Assembly (NCBI RefSeq): GCF_037392515.1
Contig: NC_090295.1
Coordinates: 25,026,501-25,090,500, forward strand
Direction of reading: 5' to 3'
Source of the DNA: Haliotis asinina
Lineage: Eukaryota > Mollusca > Gastropoda > Lepetellida > Haliotidae
Length of the DNA: 64,000 nucleotides
Shown here: piece after piece, positions 34,811 through 46,380 of the stretch
How the letters are laid out: every line of letters begins with the position of its first letter
Numbering within the stretch: position 1 is the stretch's first letter
Notes under the pieces: model-generated
What the model was told of the DNA's origin: nothing
The model's input: the letters and a program-made list of their open reading frames with translations, nothing else
The model's database searches: none
Position numbers and translations under genes: made by a program

Positions 34811-35706
34811 GTGACAAAGTAATGACGATAGCGGTAAGCCGGTATGATATTACGATCTGCTCTGAGAACGATCGAGAATTACCTTATCAAACTAAAAACA
34901 TATTGCAGTTAGAATGACGCCAACATACAGTATCGACAAGTATTCCACGCTAATTATGAAGATATATATTTATGTTGGTGTATCATTTCTTAGAATGCCA
35001 GGAGTTAAAAGTCTGGTGCTTCTTGGCAATTCCCTCAAGGCAGCTATAGAGGTGACGCGGTTGTTTTACCTTCGGTAATTACTTACATTCCGTGACTATG
35101 CTTATATTTACTAAGTGCAACATAATCGTGTATATACGCACATGTAGCTCATTTTAATTTTATAATTTCAAAAATGAAATTAAATATTATATTTTGATAT
35201 AGTCCAATACTCGAGGTACGAGTTTATAGCGTTGGTTAATTATTTATTATCTCAATGAATTAAATTCAACAAATACGTGATTTATTGCACAATATTTCAA
35301 TCCTTGCGAATTCACCCCAACAACCACCATCGTAAGTTTAATTATTTAGTGAACACTCTTTCCCAATGACGTTTTTGTAATTCATACCATCTTGAAGGCC
35401 TTACGAACCTGTATTAGAAAACCTGCAGACTCCGTATTCTCGTGACCTATCTGACAGTCCCACTGTCAAGATCGATACTCGTGACCCACATTACCATCGA
35501 TGTGTCTTGCGCCAGACACTTGTAATTTGTATGCACTATAGACGCTAGGGAATGCTCTCACGCCAACCACAAAGGTTTATTCATAGGCTAAGAATTGCCT
35601 GGGCAGAGACATGGAATATTCCCATAACCTTGAAGTCAGATTATTGCGAGATCTTATTTCGATGAAAGTGTAAGTTTGTGATTTATCCCAGTCATTTACA
35701 TACTGG

Positions 35707-35822
35707 GGTGCTTGGGTAGCATAGTGATGAACACCCGGGTTTAATTCCTCGTATGTTTGAAGTCCATTTGTGGTGTCCCCTGACGTGAATACTGCTAAAA
35801 TTAAAGTCAGTCAGTCACTCAT
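35707..35822 (+). repeat. SINE family 1, plus copy
   Basis: Head 'cttgggtagcatagtgatga', box B-like 'cgggtttaattcctc', body 'tggtgtcccctgacgtgaat', tail 'cagtcagtcactca'. It lies 85 bp before the ATG exon of the Schlafen-like locus, inside the intron. Confidence 0.7.
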
Positions 35823-35907
35823 GTACATGACATATTCTGAATGCTAATTATAGTTTATTTACCATTTGTGTTATATTCGTATTTTACCATTGTTTATTTT
35901 GTTTTAG

Positions 35908-35951
35908 ATCCAGGACAGCAAGCACTACCAGGCAATCTCCAAATATGACAG
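35908..35951 (+). CDS. Short shared start exon of the Schlafen-like locus
   Basis: A 44-nt exon bounded by an acceptor (TTTTGTTTTAG, ending 35907) and a donor (GACAG|GTACTAG). It contains one ATG at 35945, with A at -3, giving Met-Thr and one trailing G. That single G joins in frame with AT at 37424 or with AC at 39862, giving Asp in both cases. The upstream 37 nt would be 5' UTR. The exon is small, so its reality rests on the splice signals and the phase fit. Confidence 0.5.
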
Positions 35952-38478
35952 GTACTAGTATATGTGAAACGTATACTCAAGGGCAAAATAAAGTATACAG
36001 ACATGTGTAAGGATGCAAATAGGTTGTTCATGGTGATGGATTTGATACATTACCACAGGAGCGTTTGTGCTCCGCCACCAGTATTCAGGACAGTAATATT
36101 GTTTTATAACGTTTAGTCATTTTTGTCAAATTCACTTTCCATCTGTATGCTATGTTTTTGCCCGGAAGTATCTTTAAACTTTCCCCTTATTAAAACCCCA
36201 TGAAATGTAACTAAAACAAATCGTAATTGAAACATTATTGGTCAGTAATTATCGCTGCGAATATTTGCGAAATTGCAGGTGCGGCGTGAAGCAAATGATA
36301 ATGGGACGTTTAGGAGTTTGAAATCATCCATGGCTATGTTTGCTAATGACGGATATCATCATAGACAAGGCACTTGCCTCGTGATAACACATGTCCATCT
36401 GACCAGGAAGTGACCGTGTGACTGATGTTTTGCTGGGTCAGCATCAGTACGGCATCCAAATAATCGAGACTGTTTAAGGCAAACCCCTGAACGGTACGCT
36501 GTCATCCACACCCATTCAAGTGAGATTGTGGCCATTCGATCCACACCAACTGGTTCCTTGAGGTGGCCAGTACGCGCCATCTGAACTTGCTGCGCTCAAG
36601 GAATTGTGCCGTGAATCCCAGACATTTGAGAAAAGGACAAGTGTAGGATTGTTGCAAATAACTAGCAAAATATTCAGATCGGGGATTCGAATCCCGAATC
36701 ACGAATCCGTTTCAAACTACATGTTTCCCAACGCTATGCTGTATCACAAAATTTCTAAATCCCGTGCTGGGAAAGAACCAGGACCCTCTCATTCGAAGTC
36801 GGACACCTTGTCCACATGACTAAAGAGGTTACCTCGTGAACCAGCTTATAAGCATTTTGTGTGTAATTTTTCAGTTATGTGTCACATGGTGGGCTGACTT
36901 TTGACAGTATCATTTCAGAATGTGCCATATGAAATTATTGTATTCCATCCATTGTATTCCGTGTAAGCGAGTTGGTGTTCGTGGTAAAAGACAATGTGAG
37001 AAATTAACAACAACTGATCGAAATTGCTAGAATATGTTTTCATTAACGTAAGTCATTAAGTATCCTTGAACACTTTCTGTACCCTGATGAATGCCGTAAC
37101 GGTTCCTTGACACTCAGTTTATGCTTTCGTGTAATCTGGGGAGCGTTTTCATGATCAATAAACAAAAACAAAAACAAAAAAGTAAAAACATAGGAGCAAA
37201 ACAAATATTTGACTGTGAAAATATCCAGTGCAATGTGTTACCTATAGAAGATTAGAAATTATGGCCTATACATTATTAGTAATGGCTCATAAACATCAGT
37301 GTTACCTTTAGTGCACGTGTGATCCTCACAAATCCAGCAGTCTTCCAATGGTGTCATTAAAGTAACAGTACGTTTCGGTGTACAAGGCCACGTGAACTTC
37401 ATGGTGCCCACCGTTTGTTCCAGATGGGTGCCAAGTTTGCGCGGAGGCTGTGGATCACGTGACTACCGCCGAGACTGTTATCACACTTGACATGGAGCGG
37501 GCCGTGGTATATGGATCTGGCCGCAAAGCTACCAACTTGAAAACACGTAGAAAGGAATTATTGACAAAATTCTGTAATCATGTTTGTGCTCTAAGAAACT
37601 CTGGAGGAGGTATTTTGTTGGTTCATTTGAATGGAATTAATGAAACCGGTAGTAGAGATTTGAATGCATTTGATGAGCTGGTCGACTTGAAGCTGAACGC
37701 CATGATAGAAGACGATACATTATTTGTTGACAATTACGAGAGAAATTGGCTTAATGATTGCGTTATCATCCTCAAGGTTAAATCTTCGCTGTCTTGCTCC
37801 ACATCAGACTTCAAGACAAAGATCCCCTTGGACAACTGCCTAATTGACCCCTCTGCAAGGAACATCCCTAATCTGTATAACCTCAGCCCAGGAGACAGAA
37901 TCCCTCTGCTTCCACCCCAACCCCTGGTCGACATAGACTGGTCTCAGAGTGTTGTTGCTTTGCATGAAAGTCGGAGTATAGAAATGAAATGTTGGGGAAT
38001 AGGATTTGTGGTACCATCAGATGTCGAGCAAAAAGCACTTGTGGTCTGGGAAACACTTAAATTAAGAGAAAATATAACAGCGATGACAAAACTAGTGAAA
38101 GGAGGTTCATTTTATTGTGGGATAGAAGAAGAACTGATAGACATGGGCGACTATAAATTGAAAAGGTCGAAGGTCTGTGGTATGACCTTGACTGAAGGTG
38201 AAAGGGAAGACCTCAGACGTATTCTCCTTCAAAAGGTTCGAACAGACATGATGTGGACCAACCGAACCAACGAGAACATTGACCCTCCGGACGATGTTAT
38301 AGATATACTGTTTCATAAGGTTCGAGAGGAGATATTCGTCATGCAGGTTGTAATTAATTTCTTTGATGGATTGGTATTTTATGACAAGGAAGGACCCGAG
38401 TGTTATGTAGTAAGCAACGACCTGACGCCGAGAAGGGTAGCGTTCTCGGAGTGGATACAGCGTGTTAGACCAGAATAA
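35945..38478 (+). CDS. Schlafen-like protein (AlbA/SLFN-core type), 353 aa, two exons
   Basis: Exons 35945-35951 and 37424-38478 (acceptor TTTGTTCCAG). The large exon alone is open for over 340 codons. Residues about 50-70 read FCNHVCALRNSGGGILLVHL, matching the Schlafen-core signature around 'HAVCALLNSGGGVIKAEI' of vertebrate SLFN proteins. About 60 residues later comes a VIILKVKSSLS strand like the SLFN 'YFLIFVKSWS', then a 'DNCLIDPSARNIPNLYNLSP' stretch like 'SSNLYKRD'. The C-terminal half (YKLKRSKVCGMTLTEGE to the end) is not recognised. Schlafen cores bind or cleave tRNA/RNA in antiviral roles in vertebrates; which residues would be catalytic here I cannot assign, so activity is unproven. 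There is no helicase extension and no signal peptide, so it is probably cytosolic or nuclear. A polyadenylation signal AATAAA (38474-38479) overlaps the stop codon. Confidence 0.65.
36870..37310. repeat. Duplicated intronic segment, copy 2
   Basis: Starts with a single diverged 59-bp unit (ttatgtgtcacatggtgggc) and continues with the same word order as 34210-34810. It sits just upstream of the Schlafen-like exon. Confidence 0.5.
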
Positions 38479-38627
38479 ACTACACACATCAATATCGTCA
38501 TTTCACACATGACGTTTAGTTCCTTCTGAGACTGTATCACAATAATTCATCATTCTTTCAAACTGAGACATTCCGCAGCATGCACGGTTGGATTGGTGAG
38601 CTTCCATTACTTTATTGAGAGCCTATG

Positions 38628-38828
38628 CCTTGTGGAGCCTATGCCTGTGGAGCCTAAATGTGAACAGCCTATGCCTGAACAACCTAAATGTGAACAGCCT
38701 GTACCTGAACAACCTAAATGTGAACAGTCTATGCCTGAACAACCTAAATGTGAACAGCCTATGCCTGAACGACCTAAATGTGGATAACCTATGCCTGAAC
38801 GACCTAAATGTGGATAACCTATGCCAGT
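38628..38828. repeat. 30-bp tandem repeat, about six copies
   Basis: Unit cctatgcctgaacaacctaa + atgtgaacag. The unit is divisible by three, so frames stay open on both strands (decapeptide MPEQPKCEQP on plus), but openness on both strands argues against coding. Lies 150 bp after the Schlafen-like stop codon. Confidence 0.85.
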
Positions 38829-39686
38829 GGAGCCTGGTCCTGGGCGGCATATGCAAGTCCTATATCTCTTCTGTCTCTTGTAATATGTTGTCATTGCTGT
38901 GTCTGTGCCGGAAACCTTTGGCGGGAAGGAACTACGTGTATTTGTGAAAACAAAACTGGTGGCAGCTGTGATGTTTAGCCAGTTCCACAGTTTGAATATA
39001 TGCTAAACCGTCTAAAACACTATATTGTTTCTGGTCACTGACGAGGTCAAGAAGATACCAGCATTTAATGTATTGTCACAAGCGTCGTTAAAAGAAGGGT
39101 GTTCAGGGTATATGACATGCCTAGATTTGTTCATATATCCATTCGCTGGTATGTCTGATCCGCACTTACTAGGTGACATGGCGCACTATGGCATAATTCA
39201 ACCCTTATTACATTCATGGTATTGCTACTAAGACTTATGGATTCAAGCCGCGTTGTATGTCTTAAGTATTCAACAAATGGCAGCTAAAGGAATCTTAACC
39301 ATGAAAATAACGTCATACCAGAACCTTTGCAGTTTATCCAACCGTAACGTTATAACATAACTGCATAAATGTTGTCCCACTGACACTCTATAATGCAACC
39401 ACTGCAAATAACAACAGTCTGGATAGGTAGGTTATAAGTGAAAACATTGCAGTGCGACTACATATTTAACTAAATGGCAATATTAAGACACGGAATTATG
39501 TTCTATTTCATTGTGCTGAATAGGCTTTTAAAAAACATTTAAATATTTTCAAATTCACATTGAATGTATACAGGCATCGTTCCTCATAACGTAATTGTGT
39601 GACCTCTTCACACAGTGGCTTGTCTTGATAAATGAGGTGTTCGTACTGTAGACAGATAGCTAATCCCTTCTTATGGCAAACTTGTG

Positions 39687-39790
39687 AACATCCGGGTTAT
39701 CATTGATCTTAAACAACCCATTCTTTTCCTAAGAGGCGACCATCAAGACTCGCTGACAACAAACCAAGTCAATATCGGCCACATCAAAAT
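39687..39790 (-). repeat. Repeat family 2, diverged minus fragment
   Basis: Recognised from 'acatccgggttatcattgat' and 'aagaggcgac' blocks only; weakly conserved. Confidence 0.4.
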
Positions 39791-39861
39791 AATGATCTTT
39801 TCCGCTGTCTGTAAATATTAACAATGTAAACAGGTAGTGAATCAATAGTCATGTGTTTCAG

Positions 39862-41577
39862 ACATCTGGAAGAAGGGAGATACGTCCACTGTGACTGACC
39901 TGCGAGGCTGCTACAGTTTCGGACCGACAGTCAAACACTCAGGAGAGTCTTTCAGTGAGATTCTGGAATACTTTAACTCTCTCCAAGAAGAAGGTAAAAG
40001 TATTATGTGACTAGAAGTCTATTTCACTAACATCCATGAATGAGTATGGTTTTACACCGCGATAATATAACATAATATGACACCAGAAACCAGATCTTCA
40101 ACTGGAGGAGCTAACGCATGAACCATTAGGCTGTTCCACCACTCCTAATTTACGCAAGAGAGTGAGTTAGTTAGTGAGTAAAACTTGCTTTACGATGCGT
40201 GAGCAGATTTGCAGGTATTTAGTGCCAGAAATTTTGGCTCCCAGTGTGTTAGACTCAGTAAAAGTGATCAAAGTTGAATATCACTAAAATTTTGAGCAAA
40301 TATTTTATTACATGAGATACAAATTTGTTTTGTCGAATACTTTGACATTTCTTTTAAATATGCTGAAGTGGTTAGGAACTGTTCTAAAACTTAAATAAGG
40401 TAGATACATCTTCATTACACGGCATCTGATACGTGCAAAAGTACATGTGATTAATACAAATTGGCATTTGGCACGGCATGTAATGAGGTGTATCTACTCC
40501 TTTCCAAGTGTGTGAACTGCGTCTTCCACCACGACATCTCCATATTACAACTTCATCTTGACAAGGGTCGGTTGGGTACCATTGTGGTTAAAACGTATCC
40601 CCTCCCCAACCGACGGCCCGGATTCGATTCCCTACTACATTTCTTGTGTCACCCCCAGTAGTATTTACTCACTCACTCATCTTGATGGGCAAATCCAGTT
40701 AATGTGATCTGAGCAATGAACTGTAAATAGATGTAAATTTTCCAAACTACTGGCAAGTGCCTTTTTGTGATTTTGAACTTCAGTATCTTGTAATCCGAAT
40801 AATATGCCAGGAAAACATTGTTAAATTCCACAATCTTATCGTAACGCGTATCTGTTTTAATCTGGACTTACGACTGTCCATGCGTTACGATGCCTTTTGA
40901 AAGAGTTTCTGGAATTTTGCTGTATTTCTATCAGACTGTACATTTAACACATGGCTCTGATTTGTGCTTCAGAGGATGGTGTCAAATTCACTTTGTTTCC
41001 CCCGAGATTTGACCAAGAACTGCAAGACGACGAGCAACACGTCATCAGCACCGTCAGGGAACACCTTGTGGCGGAGAAAGGAGGGGTTGCCTTCTTCCAG
41101 AAATCAATTTCCAACCTCCTGGGTTTGAAGACAGCATCTGACGTCGTATGTGACGTCATCATTCTTACACCCACTGACGTCCCATATCTTTTGACCTTCG
41201 CGAAGGACGAGGAAACGGCCTCGGAGTGTAACCGTGCCATGGCCAAACTTGTACTACGCCGTCTAAGGATGTTCGTTAGTGTCGACTTCACCCTAGCGTT
41301 TGGTGTAGTTGGTGTCGATTATGACGCACAGGACCTGAAGCTGTTCTCCCAACGGCTGCAGCGTCTCAAGTCAGCCTCCACGTCGTTCGCTCTGAGAACC
41401 TACATGATCATGACCAACTCCAAATGTGAAAGTCTTGTCCGCGGAGTGGTTGCCATGCACGCCACTGCCAAAACACCGACTGAAAACGGTTACATCACCA
41501 GCGGGTGCAAACATACTTCCAAATCCATCTGGATAATGCAGAAAGATGCGTTTAAAACAATATATGCTGCTGGATAA
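39862..41577 (+). CDS. Unrecognised protein, alternative 3' exons of the Schlafen-like locus
   Basis: Two exons: 39862-39993 (acceptor GTGTTTCAG, donor GAAG|GTAAAAG) and 40973-41577 (acceptor TTTGTGCTTCAG, ending in TAA). Phases agree (2-nt lead, 1-nt end; 2-nt lead), and the second exon is open for 200 codons. No exon carrying an ATG is seen nearby; joining to the 35908 exon gives a 247-residue product starting Met-Thr-Asp. I recognise no domain. The first exon gives a polar region (LRGCYSFGPTVKHSGESF). The second has an acidic start, then alternating strands and helices (VVCDVIILTPTDVPYLLTFA; FVSVDFTLAFGVVGVDYDAQ), and ends HTSKSIWIMQKDAFKTIYAAG-like. It is globular-looking, with no TM segment. 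AATAAA occurs at about 41745. It could instead be a separate gene with an unseen first exon. Confidence 0.55.
40035..40146 (-). repeat. SINE family 1, internally deleted
   Basis: Tail 'aatgagtatggttttacacc' and head with 'cagatcttcaactgg' and 'aaccattaggctg' remain; the middle of the body is shortened. Lies in the intron after 39993. Confidence 0.55.
40562..40680 (+). repeat. SINE family 1, short plus copy
   Basis: Head 'gtaccattgtggttaaaacg', box B GGATTCGATTCCC at about 40619-40631, then a shortened body and the tail 'ttactcactcactcat'. Confidence 0.65.
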
Positions 41578-41579
41578 AT

Positions 41580-42340
41580 CGAAGGAACGACATTTCTGAA
41601 ATATACTGAAAAGCAAAAGAAACGCAAGTTTCGAAAAAATGAAATTTCATGATAGTAAGCCATCACGTGTGTTGCGTTTCTTTTACTTTTAGTATACGTT
41701 GTAAATCGCAATGCCGAAGAAAACACGCGTTGACACCCCAAGATAAAATAAAGTGTGTTACTTGGCTATATGTCCGTACAGACAGCATTGTTTCCATGCA
41801 CGTACGATACAGCATACTCTTATTAACCTTGTAATTTTATTCCTCTAAATGTATAAACTGATTCGAGGAAACGTGTGTCAGGATCTGTAATTAGTTTGTC
41901 CACAACCATCGTTATCATCAAGGGTAGCATCAGTCACCATACACACAGAAACAACTTTAATCTTACACACGCCATTATTTGAAACGGAAAGTCTTTATAC
42001 CGGACAAGCTCAAATTGTGGAATGGTCTTTCTGATAAACGTCGGCGTTCTCCTACCACATAATGTATAAATGTAGAGTTGAAACGTAAAACGTACCCTGT
42101 TGTTTACTGTGTGAGGACAAAAAACCTCATACACTACATACTCTTTAGGATATGAATGCAATTCTCTCCGTGCAGTGTTAAAGGTAGTAAATGTAACATG
42201 CCTTTGAGGACATCCATCTGGAAATGTGTATCAAAGGGTTCTAATCTATTCACAGCTTTTGCCCTATCCGATTGACCTAATTTCAGTAGACTATTTACAC
42301 ACATGTATACTGTCCCAAAAAGATACACAGACCAGAAATA
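41580..42340. other. No gene recognised
   Basis: 3' flank of the preceding gene, with short unrecognised frames. The words 'aagcaaaagaaacgcaagtt' (41612) and 'gttgcgtttcttttactttt' (41671) are near-complements and could form a hairpin. Confidence 0.35.
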
Positions 42341-42419
42341 TGTTGCGAAAGTGTTTTATTTTCAAACATGTATAACTTGTCCACCAATATTTACACTAGT
42401 TTAGAAGAGGCAATGTCTA

Positions 42420-42870
42420 TACAATCAAGCGGATACTTTTTAGATAACGGAGATGTTGAGCGTTGAGATGTGACGACGTAGCAAGACCCCGACATCTGGA
42501 TTTCTGGCTCTCACACCAATCTCTTTCAGTATGTTCCGTAAAGTTTGACCTCCGAGGTTCAGGCACCCTGGCTGCTGTGCTCTCACCCGTGACAGTACAA
42601 TGACGCTAATGTAGTACCCGGAGGCATGTTTCTGGGCCTGCAGTGGTAACTCGAGGTCTGCCTGTACGGGAACGGGAATTTGCTATGTCTGTTTGGTTGT
42701 AACGAACTGCAAGCCGTGATATCTTGCTCAGACAAACATTCAGACGCCTGACAGCAAAGATTGGTAATCGCCAGCATACATTCTTTCACTGGCAATGCTC
42801 TGTGTCGTAGAGTCTAGACGTGGCGTTGTGATTTGACCTTGAACCTCCTTCAAAACGATTGCCATTTTCG
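42420..42870 (-). pseudogene. Tc1-like transposase remnant, N-terminal part
   Basis: Minus-strand remains of the DNA-binding half. The part that reads GGQTLRNILKEIGVRARNPD and then GVLLRRH matches the Tc1 pattern 'SxQTVRNRLREAGLRARRP...LTxRHR'; upstream pieces are decayed. No catalytic domain follows before an AATAAA-like word near 42356. Several frame breaks. Confidence 0.5.
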
Positions 42871-43555
42871 GAAAATATTCTGGATTTTTATTGCTCTTTG
42901 CTGCACAATTTCAACTTGAAGGTGCTTTCTGTTACGTTGTGACGATTAATCCTTGTAAGAAACCGCTTTAAGTAATAGTTGTAATTAAATATACAAGTCC
43001 TCTGTGCGCTTTTGTGAGAGGATAGTATATTTCCGAGGACATAACGGTCACATGGTCTTGCTGACACAGTCACATTTTACGTGACAGTTACTTGAATCTG
43101 ATTGGACAGTCTGAAGCTCTCATAGTATTTTCTGCTTGACCTGGAAGTGATGCAATGTAACGCTAGTAATTTTATGTGATGGTATGTAATGCTATTTAAA
43201 TGTTGTCCCAATAATGATCTGACCAGAAAGATGGATTACCGTTCTGACACTACAAGCGAGTTGTGAGTATTTCTTCCAATACTGAATGCACGTTTGTTGT
43301 AAAACATATTACTCTGAATAAACAGTTGGTCTCCTCAAACACCTCTTTCCCTATTACATAGTTTGCGCTTGGACGAGCGAGTTGACATCATGATATGGTG
43401 CCAGATGCGCTTTCATAGGCAGGTACGTTGTCCACGCGTTGTCAAGGAGACGACAGAAAGTGACCCGTTCTTGTCAGGCTCGGTGACATGGCTGACATGG
43501 CATCGTATCCCTGTTTTGTTATTTATTCTAATGATTTATTCTAATGACACTCATT

Positions 43556-43655
43556 AGACTTTCTGGTCTGGACTCAGGTATTTACAGAACACCGTCATAT
43601 AGCTGGGAAAATGCTGAGTGCGGAGTTAAACGACAAGCAAACCGCCGACAACCAG
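43556..43655 (-). repeat. Repeat family 2, minus fragment
   Basis: Plus-orientation words 'ctggtctggactcaggtatt' and 'catatagctgggaaaatgct' are the reverse of the family's first half. Confidence 0.55.
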
Positions 43656-43659
43656 TGGA

Positions 43660-45235
43660 TCCTAGCAGGACTAGCCATCACCCCCAAACTACTGGACCAC
43701 CCAATTCATCCACCCGGTCATCGCAAAGGATGAAGTGTTCAGTCGTCAAAAACACATTCAAGCCAGAGTATTCTCCCTGTAACTACTCACAGATGCTGGA
43801 GACGTTCTGTGAATGTGGAACAGTCGCATGCTATTGTCTAGATCGATATTCCCTGCCGTATACATGTACAAAACGACCAAATGACAATACTCAGACCATT
43901 AGTGGTCTGTTATTGTGTAGGCGTGTATATGCTCGATGTATACTGTATTTACTGCGATGAACACGGTAATTTGTGTTAGCTTTCATTAAAAGCATTTACT
44001 GTGATGAACACGGTCATTTGTTAGTTTTCATTAAAACAGCATATTTGCGGGGCAGTTGTCATTGACACGGGCCATACAAATAGACAATGTCTGTTTAGTA
44101 TTCGCCGGAGTAAACAGTGTACACATTATTTATATGTTGGAATCGTACAGTATCTGGTGAAGCGTTATCTAGGAAGTTTCTTGAAACTGATATTAGCACG
44201 CTTATGCAGTTGTGAGACCAAGAGTCAGTTACTGTGTAACGTGTTTCCTTCCTTTAACCATGGTGTGAATGAAGGAATTTACAAAGTGCTAGACGGGATT
44301 TTAAAAGAAGAAATGATGGGACTTTTGGTGAAGAACATGCTCCCTCTTCTGCAATACAGTGTGGTTATACTATTTAAATAATTAGGGTAACTTGAGCATT
44401 CAATTTGGATAAAAACGTAAACGTTAATAAAATTACCTGAAGTCACTTCTTATGAACGCGCCATCATTTCCCTTTATCACCACCCCTAAAGACAACTCAT
44501 GGGGTGCACGTGCTCAACGCTGTAGCCCAATACACGTGCATGGAGGTCAATGAATCACTGTAGGCCATTACTTTTGACGATATTACTGCATCATACAGCT
44601 TGTGGTGTGGATTTTTTTATCTGACAATAACCAGTTCTGGACAGTACCACTGTTTTCAAAATGACTTTAAAATTTTGTTAATGTGTACATATTTCAATAT
44701 CATTCCTCGGTGTGGAAATGTTAAAAGCGTTCGTAAACGCTTTGAAAAGTAGATCACTGTCTGAATAGGTTAATGAGACTCATGTTTCGGTTTGTAAGTT
44801 TCATTATTTATTCGCTCAGCTAATGCCCTATAAAATGTCTTGAATTCAACTCAGCCACCATATCCATACGACTGCGACTTGCTTCTTGCAGTGAGTGCTA
44901 ACCCCTACGAGTTTTTTGTCACTCAGTGGTTCAACCTGGACAGCTTAAAACATCGAGAGGTAGTTTCAAACAATTTTGAAACAAATATTGACACAAACAA
45001 AGCCTACTTGGGATGAACGTTTTGAAACTGCGAGTGGGAAATACACATCTTGATGTCCAATGTCTACAATTTGTAGATGTTTCCTGTTGTGGACACATAT
45101 CAGTCTCACACACGGCAGTGTAGAAACATCGACCAAGGGAACATTCAGATCTTCAGGGAAGGTATGGAGCTAGAAGCGGTCATGTTTACATTTTCAGTTA
45201 AATATTTGTGCTTGTATGTTTTCAAGTGTCTTTGC
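43660..45235. other. No gene recognised
   Basis: Two short near-identical blocks, 'actgcgatgaacacggtaat' (43950) and 'actgtgatgaacacggtcat' (43999), show a 49-bp local duplication. No domain or repeat family seen. Confidence 0.35.
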
Positions 45236-45320
45236 AAGGGTGGGGTACCCTTGTGGTTAAAGCGTCAGCTAAAATGTATTGCTAAAAGCACCGTAAAACT
45301 AAATTCAGTCACTCACTAAA
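45236..45320 (+). repeat. SINE family 1, internally deleted
   Basis: Head 'ggtacccttgtggttaaagc' runs straight into the end block 'tattgctaaaagcaccgtaa' and tail 'tcagtcactcact', so box B and most of the body are lost. A foldback MITE begins 8 bp downstream. Confidence 0.6.
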
Positions 45321-45328
45321 AGTGTCTT

Positions 45329-45848
45329 CAGGCCCCCCTAAGTAATTGAAGGAATTACAGCAAATTTGAAGGAATTGCATCTCAAATGTAAACAAACGCA
45401 GCCCACTCGCGAAACAATTGCAGCGATATCGGTAATTTAGCGGTAATAACAGAAATACATCGGCCCTATCGGAAGCAATGTCGGTAATACTGGAAACACG
45501 ATCGGCCACCTTCGGAGATTTTTCGGTCGCGAGCGGAAACTCACGCAGCAAAACATGGCGTCGTTGGAAGAAGCACCCGTCTCGCTGAGATTTGTTTTTA
45601 GTTTCTACTATTACATTTTTATACTTATCCATCTTTGACCACCCGTGTTGAATGCGTTTAGGTATGAGGTGTTGTCGGGGCAATAGCTATTACCGGCATT
45701 GCTTCCGATAGGGCCGATGTGTTTCTGTTATTACCGCTAAACTACCGATATCGCTGCAATTGTTTCGCGAGTGGGCTGCGTTTGTTTACATTTGAGATGC
45801 AATTCCTTCAAATTTGCTGTAATTCCTTCAATTACTTAGGGGGGCCTG
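45329..45848. mobile_element. 520-bp foldback MITE with about 157-bp arms
   Basis: Left arm 45329-45485 and right arm 45692-45848 are reverse complements with only a few differences, starting CAGGCCCCCCTAAGTAATTG and ending CTTAGGGGGGCCTG. The flanks carry TCTT at 45325-45328 and 45849-45852, a 4-bp target duplication. The spacer is about 205 bp. No transposase. The near-identical arms suggest recent insertion. The superfamily is unassigned. Confidence 0.85.
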
Positions 45849-46380
45849 TCTTATATAGACCATGTATTCAAGCTTGGAAGGAGGTACCGATGGGTGAATG
45901 AGCATGAGCCGTGGTTACTTGTCTCTAGGCAAAGTTTTGAACTTTAAACGGCTGATGTATTTCTGTGTGATTCAACCATGAAACAACTGAAACTTTTAAA
46001 CGTCAGAAAAAACATACGAAGAGTTGGTCAAATGTTATGACAAAGATGACAAAAAACCCATCTCACCAGAAGGATAGAATTGTTAGCAGACATGATTTCC
46101 CAAGCGGTAATAGTACTGTCAAGTAATAACATAAATGTTAGGATTAAATATGTGTTCTTTGAACATTGAAGATCGCAGAAATAGCTCAAATAAGCAACGG
46201 TTATGTGTACGAGTATGTTAAAGGGGCCCGTGATCAGCGTTGAGCCCATAAAAACCTTCACTTGTTTAGTACTAGGATACTAGGAAGAGAAGACATTTTT
46301 AAAAGATCCCCGAACTGTTCTCTACAAAGTGATGTTAGTATGCCATTGGTACGACAAGGATACCACTGGAAACCCATTAG

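Noticed and set aside
36640-36720. Box-B-like word gggattcgaatcccgaatc suggesting a tRNA
   Set aside because: No matching acceptor stem or box A at the right distance.
38593-38947. Decapeptide repeat protein MPEQPKCEQP downstream of the Schlafen-like gene
   Set aside because: The 30-bp unit is a multiple of three, so frames stay open on both strands automatically. No start or splice context supports coding.
45309-45901. Two proteins sharing a C-terminal sequence on opposite strands
   Set aside because: The shared sequence is just the inverted arms of the foldback MITE.
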